This document shows, piece after piece, positions 1 to 12,237 of a stretch of DNA of 64,000 bases. Under the pieces are notes generated by a model, which saw only the letters and a program-made list of their open reading frames with translations, had not been told where the DNA came from and ran no database searches. A program made the position numbers and the translations under genes. The DNA comes from Coprinus comatus. Taxonomy: Eukaryota > Basidiomycota > Agaricomycetes > Agaricales > Agaricaceae. The stretch is from positions 124,001 to 188,000 of the forward strand of contig JAWPGT010000040.1 of the NCBI GenBank assembly GCA_034638255.1, written 5' to 3'. How positions within the stretch are numbered: the first letter of the stretch is position 1; each line of letters begins with the position of its first letter.

Positions 1-2455
1 TCCTGTACTTTCAGCAGGTCAACCTTTATGTTATGAAAATTAGATTTGTCAAATTATTTCACTTGTGATGAATTGGCTACTCACCAAGTCGTAGAAACGG
101 AAAAAGAGTTCCGCTCCTTGTATCTGAGCCGATGTGACAAGTTCGACAAGATGTGACAGATCAAAACCATGGATGAACCGTTTGAAGATGTAGAAAAATG
201 GAGGATGGGTGTCCGGGGTGAAGCGGCTAAATTTCCAATTCTCTTTAATATAGGCCAAGCAGTTAAGGAGCATCTCTATTTGGGTATCAAGGTTTCCAGT
301 AGCTGGAGATATCACATTGATCTTCTCTATTGCGAATTGGTCTTGATCTGCCAAATTGAATAGTCTTGTAAATGATAACGAGAGTTTTTATAATATGGAA
401 ATTACAGACCTGTCACCATTTCTTGTAGAATACGATGAACAATCGATACATTTTGCTTATCCATATTTTTGGAGTCAATAAAGTATGGTCCAGAACTCAA
501 TTCATCCATTAGATAGTCTGAAAAAGACTTATGATGAAACCTAAATAGCATGCTACGACTTCGATTATCGAGGACCGAATTCAGCTTGAGGAGAGCGCTA
601 CGAGCTTGATGTGTGGGAATTTCAAGGAGATTGGTTACAACATCAAACCACATTATGCGACTATATGCCATAGGTCTGAGTTTAAAGCATAGCAATCGTT
701 TTGTAATGGGTAGGACATCTTCGGGAATGGTCGACATGATGAAAGAGTACAGTGCATCCAGGTTGGCAAGTGGGTTCCGCTTCTGTGCTCGGAGAGTTTT
801 ATATTTCTTCATCTTATTCTCGATGACATTGACAACTTGATTCAAAAGCGTTATAGGATCTTGATAATTTATGTCATCAACAAATCTCATAACCGTAGAA
901 GCGAAAGCAAAAAGGCCACCCGCAGCACTCGCGACAGTCAAAAATTGGCGCTCAGTTGGCCATGGAACCGACGGCGTCATTGAAGTGGGATACTTGAGAG
1001 TAATACCCTCAAATTCAGATCGTAGATAACGTTCAACATCCGCACAGGCTTCGTCTGAGTCAATCAACATCTCCTCCATGTCGTGAGTTGGTAATATGTC
1101 TGGATGCTTGAACATGGCCTCCAAATGGGATTCCGGACGACTGCTGATCAGCCAAAGTAAAGGAGTCTTGGAGTAGTTGGTGACAAACGAGGCAACGAGT
1201 TGAATGATTTCACATTGCTCTCTCTCTCCTTTGCATTCATCCAATCCATCTATGATGATGATTATCCGTTGCTCCATCCCAGAGCAAATATTCATTTCAG
1301 CAAAGGGTCTAGTGATGAGATGGAGGAATTGGGTTTTCATAGAACGTTCAGGAAGCTTGGGATCATTGTTGAGCGTTGATGTTAAGTAATTTTTATAAGG
1401 TGGATACCGCGTGTATAGCTGGTAAGCAATTGTGGTAAAAAGCCGGCGAGGGTCATTACGACCTCCTTCGAGTGAACTATATCTCGAAAAGAAAAATGAT
1501 CCCCCGATGGTCGAAGCTCCAGCCTGAGGAAAGAATACAGCTTCTGCTATTGACTGCAAGACAGCAGATTTCCCGACACCTGCTGGGCCATTCACCCAGA
1601 AAATCGGTTTCTGCGTTGATGCAGTTTTCATCATCCACTGCATTATTTCTTCTCGTATAAAAAGGCGAGTTCCTGGGTAACATCGAGGAGGTGGGTCCCG
1701 CTCCGATGAATCGAAGTCCGCACCAAGAACTGTGTATTTCAAGATTATCTTCACCACTGAACCGGGCGTTAAGTGGTGTGGTGTGTCCAGCCATCAGAAA
1801 GACTCACTCTTTTTATCAGCATCACCATGATTGCAGTTGTTGGATACCATTGTAGGTTGATTAAGTATAAATCCTGAGGCGTTGTAGAAAAAGGAACCAT
1901 TACCACCGGTCGGCCCACTGTTGGTATTTTGGGAGAAGGCTGAAAAGGAGTGTCTCAGTGTTGCCCATTTTAGAAATTCGTTGCTCACTTTGTACGTCCT
2001 CGACTGTACCATTCGTGGTCACTGAATTGGAAGCGTCTCGAATAGAATGTACTGGGTGGGACACGACCCCTGTCAAGTCGGTGCTGCGCTGGTTCGAACT
2101 TGGTGCTGGTGATTCTACTGCGCCAACAAATTTTCAGACCCCATGAATTCAAGTTATATAAGTGACCATTACCTGTACTAATGTGACTGAAATCGGCCTG
2201 CGCTCTCTCTACCGCAACGGACGGTTCGCACTCCACAACAGTGTCTGAAGTTACCAGGCCTGCAGAAACGTCGATTTGCGAGTTAGATTCAACTTGGTCC
2301 GCTACCTGAGCTTTAACAGCGTTTGAACCTCTTGGTAGTGATTCACGATTGGGGAGAACAACTTCAGAATCAACGGGTCGATCGGTTGGACGACTTGACT
2401 CGAGAGGGTGGTACCTAACCGATGTCGTCTTGCGAGTGCGCTCCGCCTTGGTCAT
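1..2455 (-). CDS. NACHT-domain NTPase, NLR-like (3' end off window)
   Basis: STAND-type NTPase of the NLR class that is expanded in mushroom-forming fungi and presumed to act in innate recognition or incompatibility. The main exon (about 410-1756) shows the usual order. First comes a Ser-Glu-Arg/Pro-rich lead-in ending in PGTR, then Walker A GPAGVGKS (about 1567-1590), Walker B IIIIIDGLDEC (about 1231-1270), and a sensor-like LISSRPE. A helical region follows. Upstream, an exon at about 1808-1920 encodes the FYNASGF motif often seen before fungal NACHT domains. Introns I can support are 348-409 and 1757-1807 (an acceptor at 1730 also keeps frame), plus one near 1921-1995. A GTGAGT donor near position 85 shows the gene continues beyond base 1, so the C-terminal repeat domain is not visible. 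The start at 2455 is tentative, because a second open frame competes over about 1915-2200. Family assignment is firm; the 5' exons are not. Confidence 0.8.
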
Positions 2456-3507
2456 TTCAAGCCACCAGAATAGGGGGTAAGGTTGAGTGAGAACCGCAGT
2501 TAAAAATCAGTGATATATGTAGAGGCAACGTGGCTGTACGACTTATTGTGCCCGGAATAGCTCATAAATAGGGGTCCTGTCACGACTCACGGACACAGCT
2601 TGTGAGGGGACAAAAGGTTGGAATGAAATGAGAATTAACAACACATATACTGCTATTACTGCAGGATCCCAGATCATAAACATCGTCGAATAATGTTGTC
2701 CAGTGGTATATAAGGATATGATATATTTAGAGAAAGGTAAGAATGTTCAAAGATTCACATTTAGTACTGTCACCTGTGTCCTGGAGCAGTAATAGTAGTC
2801 ATATAGTATCAGTAGTATTTGGCACTATCAATAACATGCTTTCTCATCATTTCCAAGTGTAAGGTAGGTGCCACTTATGATATCCATTCAACACCCGAGG
2901 TACAATGATGCTAAGTAGTTTGAGTTGGTACCATAATAACATGAACTGTATCTTGTGTACTTCAGTGAGATAGACTCCATATAGTAAATCCTTACAGATT
3001 GCCAGTTGTCATCGTAATAGGCTTAACCTGAGAGTTGACTCTTGAGTCGAAAGATCAATAGGACAAGTGTGAGTCTGTGACGTGTGCGCAGCACGATATT
3101 TATGGGATGAGAGAATTTCCTGGCTCTGATACCTAAAGTCTATTTGAGTTTTAACAAAACCTTTACATATGTACATTTTCAAGGAGAGAAAATATTTAGG
3201 TACTTTGTCCCCTATATGGCTGAATCAATTGATGCAAAGAATAAACACAAAAGCCAATCGAACAAGAAATATAAATGCTAAATTGCTAATATGTACCATA
3301 GAAATCTAACGTAAACACGCGAAGTAATAAAAATACGTCCAGCAAAGATCATAAACCATAATTCCAACCAAAACATAAACCACCCAATATAAAGATGAAA
3401 AATATCAGTTTTACAGTAAGTTAATAAAAAGCAGCATAGCAAAAAATCCTAGACCAGTAAAAACGCACAAAAGAAACCAAAAAATCAAGACCCAGATCTT
3501 TTAGATA
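2456..3507. other. intergenic, no gene seen
   Basis: I see no supported coding region here. It holds the presumed promoter side of the NACHT gene and the 3' flank of the large disordered-protein gene. It is AT-rich without a long repeat. Confidence 0.5.
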
Positions 3508-6500
3508 TTAGATAGCATGACCATGACCATGATCCGACAAAGCTTGAACAAGGTCTTCCGCGTCCACACCCTCACCAAAAGTCAATCTTCGATGATGACT
3601 TAATCTTTGTCGAAACGTATCTTCATTATCCTCTCCCTCCTCTTCCTCTTCATTCTCCTCTTCACTTTCATCTCGGTCCTGTTTATCATCTTCATCCTCG
3701 CTGGCATCAACATCGGATTCATCCTCCCTTTTAACCCGATGTACCATAGAAAGATTAAAACTATTCGCAGGAGAAGGTGATACAATTTCATTTTCTTCTT
3801 CTCTTCTCTGTGTCCTCATAGATATCATATCGGGTGGCGAGGTCCCTAATAATTGATTTCTGTAATCACCTCCTTCTCCTTCTCCCTCTCCTTCTCCTTC
3901 TCCAATTCCAACTCCAACACCATGCCCTTCTCCAATCCCACTATCACCACCTCTTCTTCTCATCCTTTCATCAAAATAAGCAGAAAGCAGAGACATCCTA
4001 TGGTTCTCAATATAATCCTTCGGAGGAACTGGAAAATCCGAAAGTGTTGACATCCTGGAAAACGTAGAACTCGTAATATAACTACTTCTTCCAATATCAA
4101 GCTCACGATCACTCAGGCTCAAAGGTGCTTGTAGTCCTGATACGATCCTCGCATGTTCGCTTGGCGAGGTGGGTGAAGGAGGACTAGAAATAATTGAGAT
4201 ATGTTGATGTTCAAGTTGAAGTTGTTCTTTTTCTCCGAGTTGTAATTGCGCATCTAGAGCATCCATATTTGCGATGTTGTTGATGACATTAGGAGTAGAT
4301 CTTGAACCTGAACCTGAACCTGACGCTGAACCTGAACCACTATAATGAAGACGCTCGGGGTGGAGGTGGTGGTGATGAGGATGATGACCATGTGCTTCAT
4401 AGACTTGTCCTGTGAATGATAACCTTCTATCAGAAGTGACGGCGGTGGGCGTAGCAGCTTCGACCCGTTTCATTTGGAAAACCGCTGTAAATAAATCAGA
4501 TTAATCACATTGACATTTTAGGACGAAAAAAAAAGAGAAGACAAAATAAACATACTAGTCTCATCATCATCATCATCCTCCACCGTCCCATGATTATCAC
4601 TAGAAGAAGCCTCAACGACATCTTCTGGAATATTTTTACCAGGATGAAAAGAGTCGATAACTCTATCCCTACTCCCACTTCCGCCACTCTCCATCATGGA
4701 TTCCCGGTCTGGTGACGACGTCCTTTGCATTTCCTCAAACACAAATTCCAAACTTTCATCCGTAGGTCTCCTTCCCAAATAAGATCTAGGTAATCTTGAC
4801 ATTGAACCCATAGTTACTCCTGTTCCACTAGTAAGTGTCGATTGGAATGAATATTGACTACCCGATCTCTCTCTTTCCCTTTCTCTTTCAACCTGAACAT
4901 CATATTCCTCACTCAACTTCCTAGCCAAATTAGTCAATCCACTCGAAGGTGTCGAATAAGTCGAAACAGGAGATGATTTCAAATCATATGGAATACTTGA
5001 AAGTTTAATTTGTGACCCATTCGCATTCGCAATTCCATTTCCAATTAACCCACTCCCATTCCCACTTCCACTCACACTTCCACTCCCACTCCCACTAGCA
5101 TTCACATTCACATTCACATTCGCATTCCCGCTCAACCCATAGCCAACACCATACCCCTCTCCAAACGTTCCATGTCTTTGTAAATTCCCCCTTAACCTCA
5201 TCCCAGTCACAGTCCCAGTTCCATAACCCGAAACCTGTCGTTGATTCTGATCCGACATAGCAGACGGTTTATAAAACAAATCTTGAAATCCAACGAGATC
5301 ATTAGGACTTCCCAACGGTCTAGGTGAATTGGATTGAGAAGATTCTTCAGATGCAATATTAACAGGTGAAGCACGAGATAGTGATACTTCTCCAGATTTC
5401 AAACCATCCCCTTCACCTTCTCCCAATGCCCAATTTGACACTGACGCCGAATTATAATTATTGCCACTACCAAACCTCCCTCCACCACTAGAACTGACAA
5501 ATGGTAATTTCGGTGTAAGATGATGTTCCAAAGGTGAAGAAGCATAAGTATGTGCCGTTTCTGAAGATCTTAAAGCTTTTTGAAGTAATGGTCTTGTTAC
5601 TTCATATTTCACTTGTGTTCTTCTCTGTGTTGATCCTGAAGGTTTTAAGGAGGAAGAGGGGGTATAATGTTGAGTTGTATATCTAGCATTCAATTTCTCA
5701 ACTTCCTCTTCTTCTTCTACACTTTCCCTTTCATCATCTTCTCTTTCGAATTGATCTTTATCTTGTTCGAATCCAAGTTGGACTTGATCAACATCATCAG
5801 CATATCCTCCTACTCCAATCGATCCATGAACATTTTCGCTAGTCCCAATCCCACTATCCGGACTTTGACGACATTCAACATATTGTTGCTGTTGCTGTTG
5901 CTGTTGGTGCTGCTGCTGCTGTTGACGACGACGCGTAAATTCATCAGCATAAGCCAACACTTCACCAATTCCAACCTCCCCTCTCCCTCCTCTTCCTCCC
6001 GCTAATGTTCCTGAACCCAACATTTCTCCATCGATATAAGGTGAATACTTAATCTCAACCGGTAACACTTCTCTAACAACTCCAGGTTTAACGGTAGGAG
6101 CCCACATTTTTGAAGATGGTGAAACATCACTATCAGGACGAATTTGTTTAATGAAGACCTTTTCACTTTCATCGTCATCGATATCTTGATTATATGTATC
6201 CATGTCAGATGATAAGACTTGAGCGTAGGGTGATTAATTGTAGCTGGAGGAGGGGGAGGTTGATATTGAATTTGAGAAAGAGGGTGTTGAGGGGAGTGAG
6301 ATTGAGGTTGAGGTTGGGGTTGAGGTTGAGGTGGAAATCGATGTCTCCCAATCGGACTTTGTATATCCGCCATTCTAGAACTAATATATGCAGGTGAAGA
6401 AGGATGAGGACCAGCGTACATTATCTCCGCTGGTCTATTATTCGATGATGATGCTGGTGGTGGAGTTAGCGGTTTGTCATAATTATAAGTATACAAACCA

Positions 6501-9096
6501 CCTTGAGCATAAGGATGTGACGAAACCCAACTAATTTCTCTTTCATCCGCCACATTCGTATTCATATCCTTAGTTGAATGTTCCAAATATGGATGTAGAT
6601 GGAGGGGAGGTGGAGTCGAAAGTGCAATACCGATACGTGAATCGCTTAGAATTGATTCTCGTGAAAGTGCTGGTGAAACCGGTGAAATACCACCTCCACT
6701 ATTACCAATGCCACCACCAATACCGGAACGAGAAGCGGATGTTGAAGCTGATATAGCAATAGGAGAAAGCATATCTGAAGGAAGAACATGTGATGGATCA
6801 TTCAAATGAATGATTTTAGTATCTGTTCTTTGTAATGCGTCCTCCAAACGATGAGGTGTATCTTGATGGAATTGAGTAGGATGAGGTTTTTCATCAACAG
6901 GAGTAACAGTATTATCATTCTGAAGACAAGCACCAACAGCATTCGAAGCAGTTGATTTAACACTCTTGAAAGCACTTTTACTCCACGAATCATTCCTCGA
7001 ATGTTGTCTAGAATGTGATTTCGAAGATCTCGTTAAAGTCCGCATAATGGAATTCGTCGAAGTTGTATTTGTGTGAGAAGTATCCCTTGTATGCCTCGAA
7101 GATTCTTGACCCGAACGTGAGCGTGAACTGGATTTCGACTGTTTCGAACTCCTCCCACTCGTACCCACATCAATCAATTTCTGATCACCCAGACAAGCTC
7201 TCGCAGCCAAAAACTCCACGTTACTTTGACTTTCCAACCCATTCCCATTCCCATTTTTCCTACCCTTGACGGTAAGTGATTTCGACCTAGCCCTGGAAAC
7301 GCTTCTAGCCCTTTTATTCCCTAAAGAATTAAAAGCTTGATCTTTCCATTCCCTTCTTTCATGAGCCAATCGTTCTGCTTCTTCTAACACCCTAAAAATA
7401 AAAAATAAAAAAATTAGTGATAGTTCAGACCAACGCATATAGTAACTTTTTGTTAAAGTAAAAACAAGACTCACTTTGCCAATGATGGAACAGGACTAGG
7501 TAAATCCAAATCATCCGATGCCCAGCTTTTCGGTCTAGGAGGTCTCAAATATTCCACCTCTCCTTTCTCCCTCTCTTTACCTTTTCCCCTACTCTTCTGT
7601 GGCGGCGTGGTAGTAGTAGTAGTCAACGAAATTCCCACATCCGACTTCTCCAATTGATTCTGAAACTCATTCGCTGTTGTTATAGGTTTCGATTCTTTCA
7701 AATCCACAAGTGATCTCGAATGAGCCAATACCCTCGAAGCAAATCCTTGAGTCTGATTCCTGCCTTCCATAACTTGTGATAAGATAGGACTTCCAGGAGG
7801 ACTAACTATTCTTCCACTCTCTCCATCATTCTTTAATTTCAACCTAGGTCTAGGAAACAAAAGTGCATCACACCAAGTTTCCGCAGATAACCATTTCTCC
7901 TTTCCTTTTCCTTTTCTTGGTGAAGCCAACGGAGCCAAAGGCGGTACTTGTCCTGGTGGCTTAATATTGGCGGAAAAATGAGGATGAGTCATAAAATTTG
8001 GAGTTGATGAATAACCACTGAGCCTACGAACTGCTTTTTGTTGGTCTCTAGGGGAAGGTTGCGAACGATTTCGAAGAGCAAATGTATTATCCGAATCAAA
8101 GTCTCTAGCTCCGGCTCCGGTGAAGGTTAATTTCGGAATAGCAGTAGCAGGTCCAGGTTCAGGTCCAGATTCTTCAACGTCCTCGGATTTAGGAAATGAA
8201 ATAGCATATGGGTGTTTATTCGATTTAGCAGCGGTTGGAGAAGCGACGGAATCTTGACGTAGTAAAGAGCTGAAAATGTTGTGATTGTGATGGGAAGAGA
8301 TAGGAGATTGAATTAGTGTAGAATAGTAGGAGTTATAATAGTCTTCTTCCGTTACTTGAGAATTGATGCTTGGAATAGGTTCTTTGATACCGCGTCTACC
8401 ACGTATAGATTGAGAATGAGCTTGGTTGTTGCTGGTGGTGTTCTTATAAGATTCGATAGAAAGGGTTCGGGTATGAGGATGGGTTGACACTTTATCAACT
8501 ACATGACCACCTAATCGTTTTTGAGGACTCTTGATACCGAAAGCGCCAAACAAACTAGCAAGACTTGTTCGACGTGATAAAGGTCTGTCTTTAGCGACAG
8601 TTCTTGAAAATGGAGTAGGTGATTCTCCTACACCGCCAGTGAAGTCAGGAGGAGTGACGTATGAAGGAATAGGTGGCCGAGAAAATGATGTGTTGTTATA
8701 GCTAATCCTGTGTTGTTCGATTCCAGCAGTAGTTGATGTAGTAAACGTAGAAGCCAGTGAATAAGAACGGTCTCTTCCCCGTCCTCGGTCCCGTCCTCTA
8801 CTATCCTCGGAAGACCTGTTGAACCCATTGACATGTTGATGTTGATCGCCCGAGCCGTCATAATGGACGTGTGGATGGACATGTGAGTTAGGATCCTCTC
8901 CTACTCCATTTTCACCATCCCCATTATCAACCAATCCAGAAACAGAGATAGGATCGCCCCAACTATCGCGGTCCTTGTTCGTTGGGTATGTTGATGAGGG
9001 AGGTTGTTCGTATGGGCCTGTGTAAGGAATGTACCAGTCTTCATCATTTGTACGGGTATTCCTTGGGTCACGTATTCTTGTTCGATTGAAGGCCAT
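3508..9096 (-). CDS. very large intrinsically disordered protein, unknown function (frameshift near 6225)
   Basis: I do not recognise a named family. The gene runs from an ATG at 9096 to a stop at 3508. Two clean introns are visible: 7392-7474 (GTGAGT donor, TTTTTAG acceptor) and 4485-4555 (GTATGT donor, TTTACAG acceptor). The product would be about 1,800 residues and almost entirely low complexity. It has Ser/Pro-rich stretches and an Arg/Ser-rich basic patch just after the first intron, following EEAERLAHERREWKDQAF, the one segment that looks conserved and helical. Further on there are Pro-Gln repeats, a Gln run (about 5881-5925), Asn-Val and Gly-Ser repeats, Gly-Glu repeats (about 3866-3905) and a strongly acidic region before the C-terminus. 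Between about 6203 and 6233 the reading frame must shift by one base and no GT donor is available nearby, so this is either a real frameshift or an assembly error. A scaffold or regulatory role is conceivable, but nothing in the sequence shows it. Confidence 0.7.
5881..5925 (-). repeat. CAG/CAA trinucleotide run encoding polyglutamine
   Basis: An interrupted CAG/CAA run read on the minus strand encodes about 15 glutamines with one His interruption, directly after an Arg-Arg-Arg stretch. It lies inside the large disordered-protein gene and is a likely length-variable site. Confidence 0.85.
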
Positions 9097-10727
9097 GTTG
9101 TTAATCTGGGTAGTAAGCAAGCGTGACAATGAATGGCTACCTCGACTTGCTGAAGCGTTAAAAAAAATGATTTGAAAAGCAAGTCAATAAATTGCAAATT
9201 GATGGTAGAGATTCCAACAAACACTCACCAACACTTTGGAAAACTCGGAGAGCAAACACTAACAGGCGACTGCCAACTGGCTGTCAGCGCCAGGGCCAAG
9301 TATTGGGTTGGGGGGGAGTGTGTAACACAAGCTCAATTTCCAGTTCACACGATTGTGCGCGCCCTTGCCCTGTTCCTGTTTCGGCTATTTCCTTTAACCC
9401 AGAACACATCATTTTCTGAAATTCAAACTTCCCCACGAGGCTCACAAGTTTAAACACTCCGAATATTTCGTGTGTTGCTTAAAGGACAATGGACGACAGC
9501 ACACTACTTACTCGTTGTTTCGTCATATATTACTCTGTGATGATCTAAAATTTTAGTTGCACAGCATCTTGACTCAATTCCATTCCGTTCGGAGACTGCG
9601 GGAAACGCAAGGGAAACCTAAAATTTTAATTCAATGACTAATGTCACAACGGTGGCATCCATCCTCTTGAAAAATACATACTAAGAAATAGTATATTCTT
9701 CAATATTGACACTAGCTCACTTATTTCTTCCCCTAATCTCCCGATCACTACACGACTTGAGCTTGAATGATACACATCACAAATCAAGGTTTCAGCTTAA
9801 ACAAACTTCTTAAGACCGCACACAACCGAAGGATTTCCTTACCACTCTTGACCTCATTACATAGATATAGTCTTCTACAGACTTTGATTATCACTCATAT
9901 CACTGATTAATGATCCTCTTTATATAGCTTCTCATTCGAAACACTTGTGTACTCAGCAAGCCCCACACACACCGAGGAAGATCTTTTTTGGCGTGATCAC
10001 AGACCGCAGTGATTTACTAAGTACAACTACATATCTGTATCACATATCCATAAGTGTTATGGTATCCATATCGTACTATCAAGGTATCATATCAAAGTAT
10101 CAATAAAGCTGTATATAATGTCTACCTCAACCTCACCTCAACTTCAAACTTATTCCCATTAACCAACGTTCAATCATTCAGCTCAAACAACTTTCAAACA
10201 CTCTCAGTTGCTACCCAGAACTATTTACTACAGCATAATGCAATACAAATTGTTCAAATGATCTGGTCATTTGATCACTACGCGACTTCTACAGTATCTC
10301 TATCACCTTACAATCAACGATCAAAATCAAAACTTAACACACACGCTGTCGTTGATCTCTTTGATCAATACATGCATGAACTCTTAAAATATCTCACCAA
10401 GTTTTAAGAATAGAATCAATGACGCGTGGTCCTACGTAGTCAACCTCGACCACTACATACGGCGACAATTGTATGAGATCGAGAGTTCCTCGGCAGTACG
10501 ACCACGTTTTCCCGGAATTAAACTACCGGCGAACTAGAAGAATTGATATCACCGTACATATATCCATATAAATATGATCTACTGTACATACAAATGTGAC
10601 GATGTGAAGTTTCGGTTAATAACCAAGTAACAGTGAATCGGCTCGCCGCTCCTCCGAGGAGGCGATGTGTTGAACGAAAATGCTCGGAGGTCTGAAATGG
10701 AACAAGTGCTGCGCCGGGAACCTCAAG

Positions 10728-10747
10728 TATATATATATATATATATA
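10728..10747. repeat. (TA)n microsatellite
   Basis: A perfect alternating TA tract of about 20 bases in intergenic DNA. Confidence 0.9.
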
Positions 10748-11806
10748 ATCACCTATAATCAAAGTTCTCAGACTCGACATCTTCTACTTCCACCCTTAGA
10801 GACAGTATTAATTTCTAAATAATAGGGATCATGATTATCCTGTTCGGAAACCCCAGAATAGTAAGTAATACATCATCCATAGTCCGAGTATAAAATTCTA
10901 GAAACCTACAACAGGAAGTATTTGCTACTTATACCTAGAACTAGTACTAATTGAGCTATTCAACACCCGGTACTAGTTAGTAGTAATGAAAAACAACACT
11001 GGCACTAGTCTGCCATGGGACTGACATTCGTGGCTCATTTAGCGACGCAACTGAATGACATTTGAGTCAAGGTATATTTCTCGACCGAACTTATCAAATA
11101 GGCTCGATTTACTTGTATGCATCCATCAAGCAACTGAGTTACTCGATTTCTGTTATGTGTAAGAGTCATTTCAAGTCAGTGATTGATCTCAACTGTAGTA
11201 AACGTTAGAATGAGGTAGGCATCATACTGTCCACTGTTTCCTTGATACTATGATACGTGAAAAAACTCCTCAAGATGACCTCGTATTTTAATCATACCTT
11301 AGTAACGATGAAATTGATCCATACCCATGGGGATAGCCTCAAAATATCTCATTCTAAGAATAGATTTCATGACTGGCACCACGCTCCCAATTATATTGGC
11401 TAGAAGAGTGATATCACCGTATATCCATATGTATATCATTGTCAGCATAAGTATGTCAGTATGGTTTTTTTTTGCATATTTAAGTGATTCCAGTGAGTGG
11501 TGGAGTAATGGCAAAGTTCGGCGTCTGAACATAATAGAACCGCGGCGCCGGAGATGGATGGTCTGGTAATAGTTTATCCCAGTTTGCACCACCAACTTAG
11601 TAGAAGTTCTCATTGCTTTTGTTAAGTACATAATTCGGTTGCTAAGGAGCATAAATATCTTAATACATGGTCTTTTGTGTTGTACATACGAAGAATAGTG
11701 CCATTGGTTCTCACCTCGACATCTTTGCACTGCCACAGAAGCCAAGCAGCCAAGCTGATGTATAAGTGATCTCGACATGAGGTACGCACTACACGGCCTA
11801 ATCAAC

Positions 11807-11847
11807 GGATAGACGGATAGATAGATAGATGGATGGATGGATGGATT
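11807..11847. repeat. GATA/GATG tetranucleotide microsatellite
   Basis: A run of GGATAGAC, then GATA units, then GGAT units, covering about 40 bases. The gradual change from GATA to GGAT suggests slippage with point mutation. Confidence 0.85.
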
Positions 11848-11897
11848 GCACAGGCTACTTGAGTTCATTGATCTCAATCATTCACGTTTTCCGATGT

Positions 11898-11920
11898 CAT
11901 CATTATCATCATCATCATCA
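11898..11920. repeat. (ATC)n trinucleotide repeat
   Basis: A short ATC/TCA trinucleotide run in intergenic DNA, about 320 bases upstream of the membrane-protein gene start. Confidence 0.8.
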
Positions 11921-12237
11921 TACACTGATCAAAAAATAAATTAGTACGAATGATGCGGCGCCACCTTAATCCTTACACGAGAGTATACCGTAATCATCCA
12001 AACTGACGCTAACTTGAAATTAGCTTCTACCAACAAGGAGATGGAAGAGATAGTTTCGGGTATTGCCCCACACCGTGTTAAGAAAGTAAGGTCTTCTTTG
12101 TTCTTACACCACAACTGATCACTACTATCACCAATACTCAGGTTGTCCATTATCCACAGCATTTGCCATTGTCCACAATTCACAGTCCACTACTTTCCTC
12201 TTCTTGTCTCCCTTCCCAAATACCATTCTACTGCAAC

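Larger units (their letters stand above)
9097..12237. other. long intergenic region between divergent genes
   Basis: About 3.1 kb separates the start of the disordered-protein gene (-) and the membrane-protein gene (+). Short ORFs exist (for example 9172-9453, 10054-10407, 11299-11877), but none shows a domain, a codon pattern or splice sites that would support it. Three simple repeats are listed separately. I see no rRNA or tRNA gene. Confidence 0.5.

Noticed and set aside
5667..6005. 112-codon plus-strand ORF, hydrophobic, Leu/Phe-rich
   Set aside because: It is the antisense of the Gln/Glu-rich part of the large disordered protein; leucine runs are reverse complements of CAG/CAA codons.
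10054..10407. 117-codon plus-strand ORF in the long intergenic region
   Set aside because: No domain, hydrophobic segment or splice partner; composition (Ser/Asn/Tyr) fits AT-rich non-coding DNA.
11299..11877. 192-codon minus-strand ORF
   Set aside because: Runs through the GATA/GATG microsatellite and has no recognisable domain or start context.
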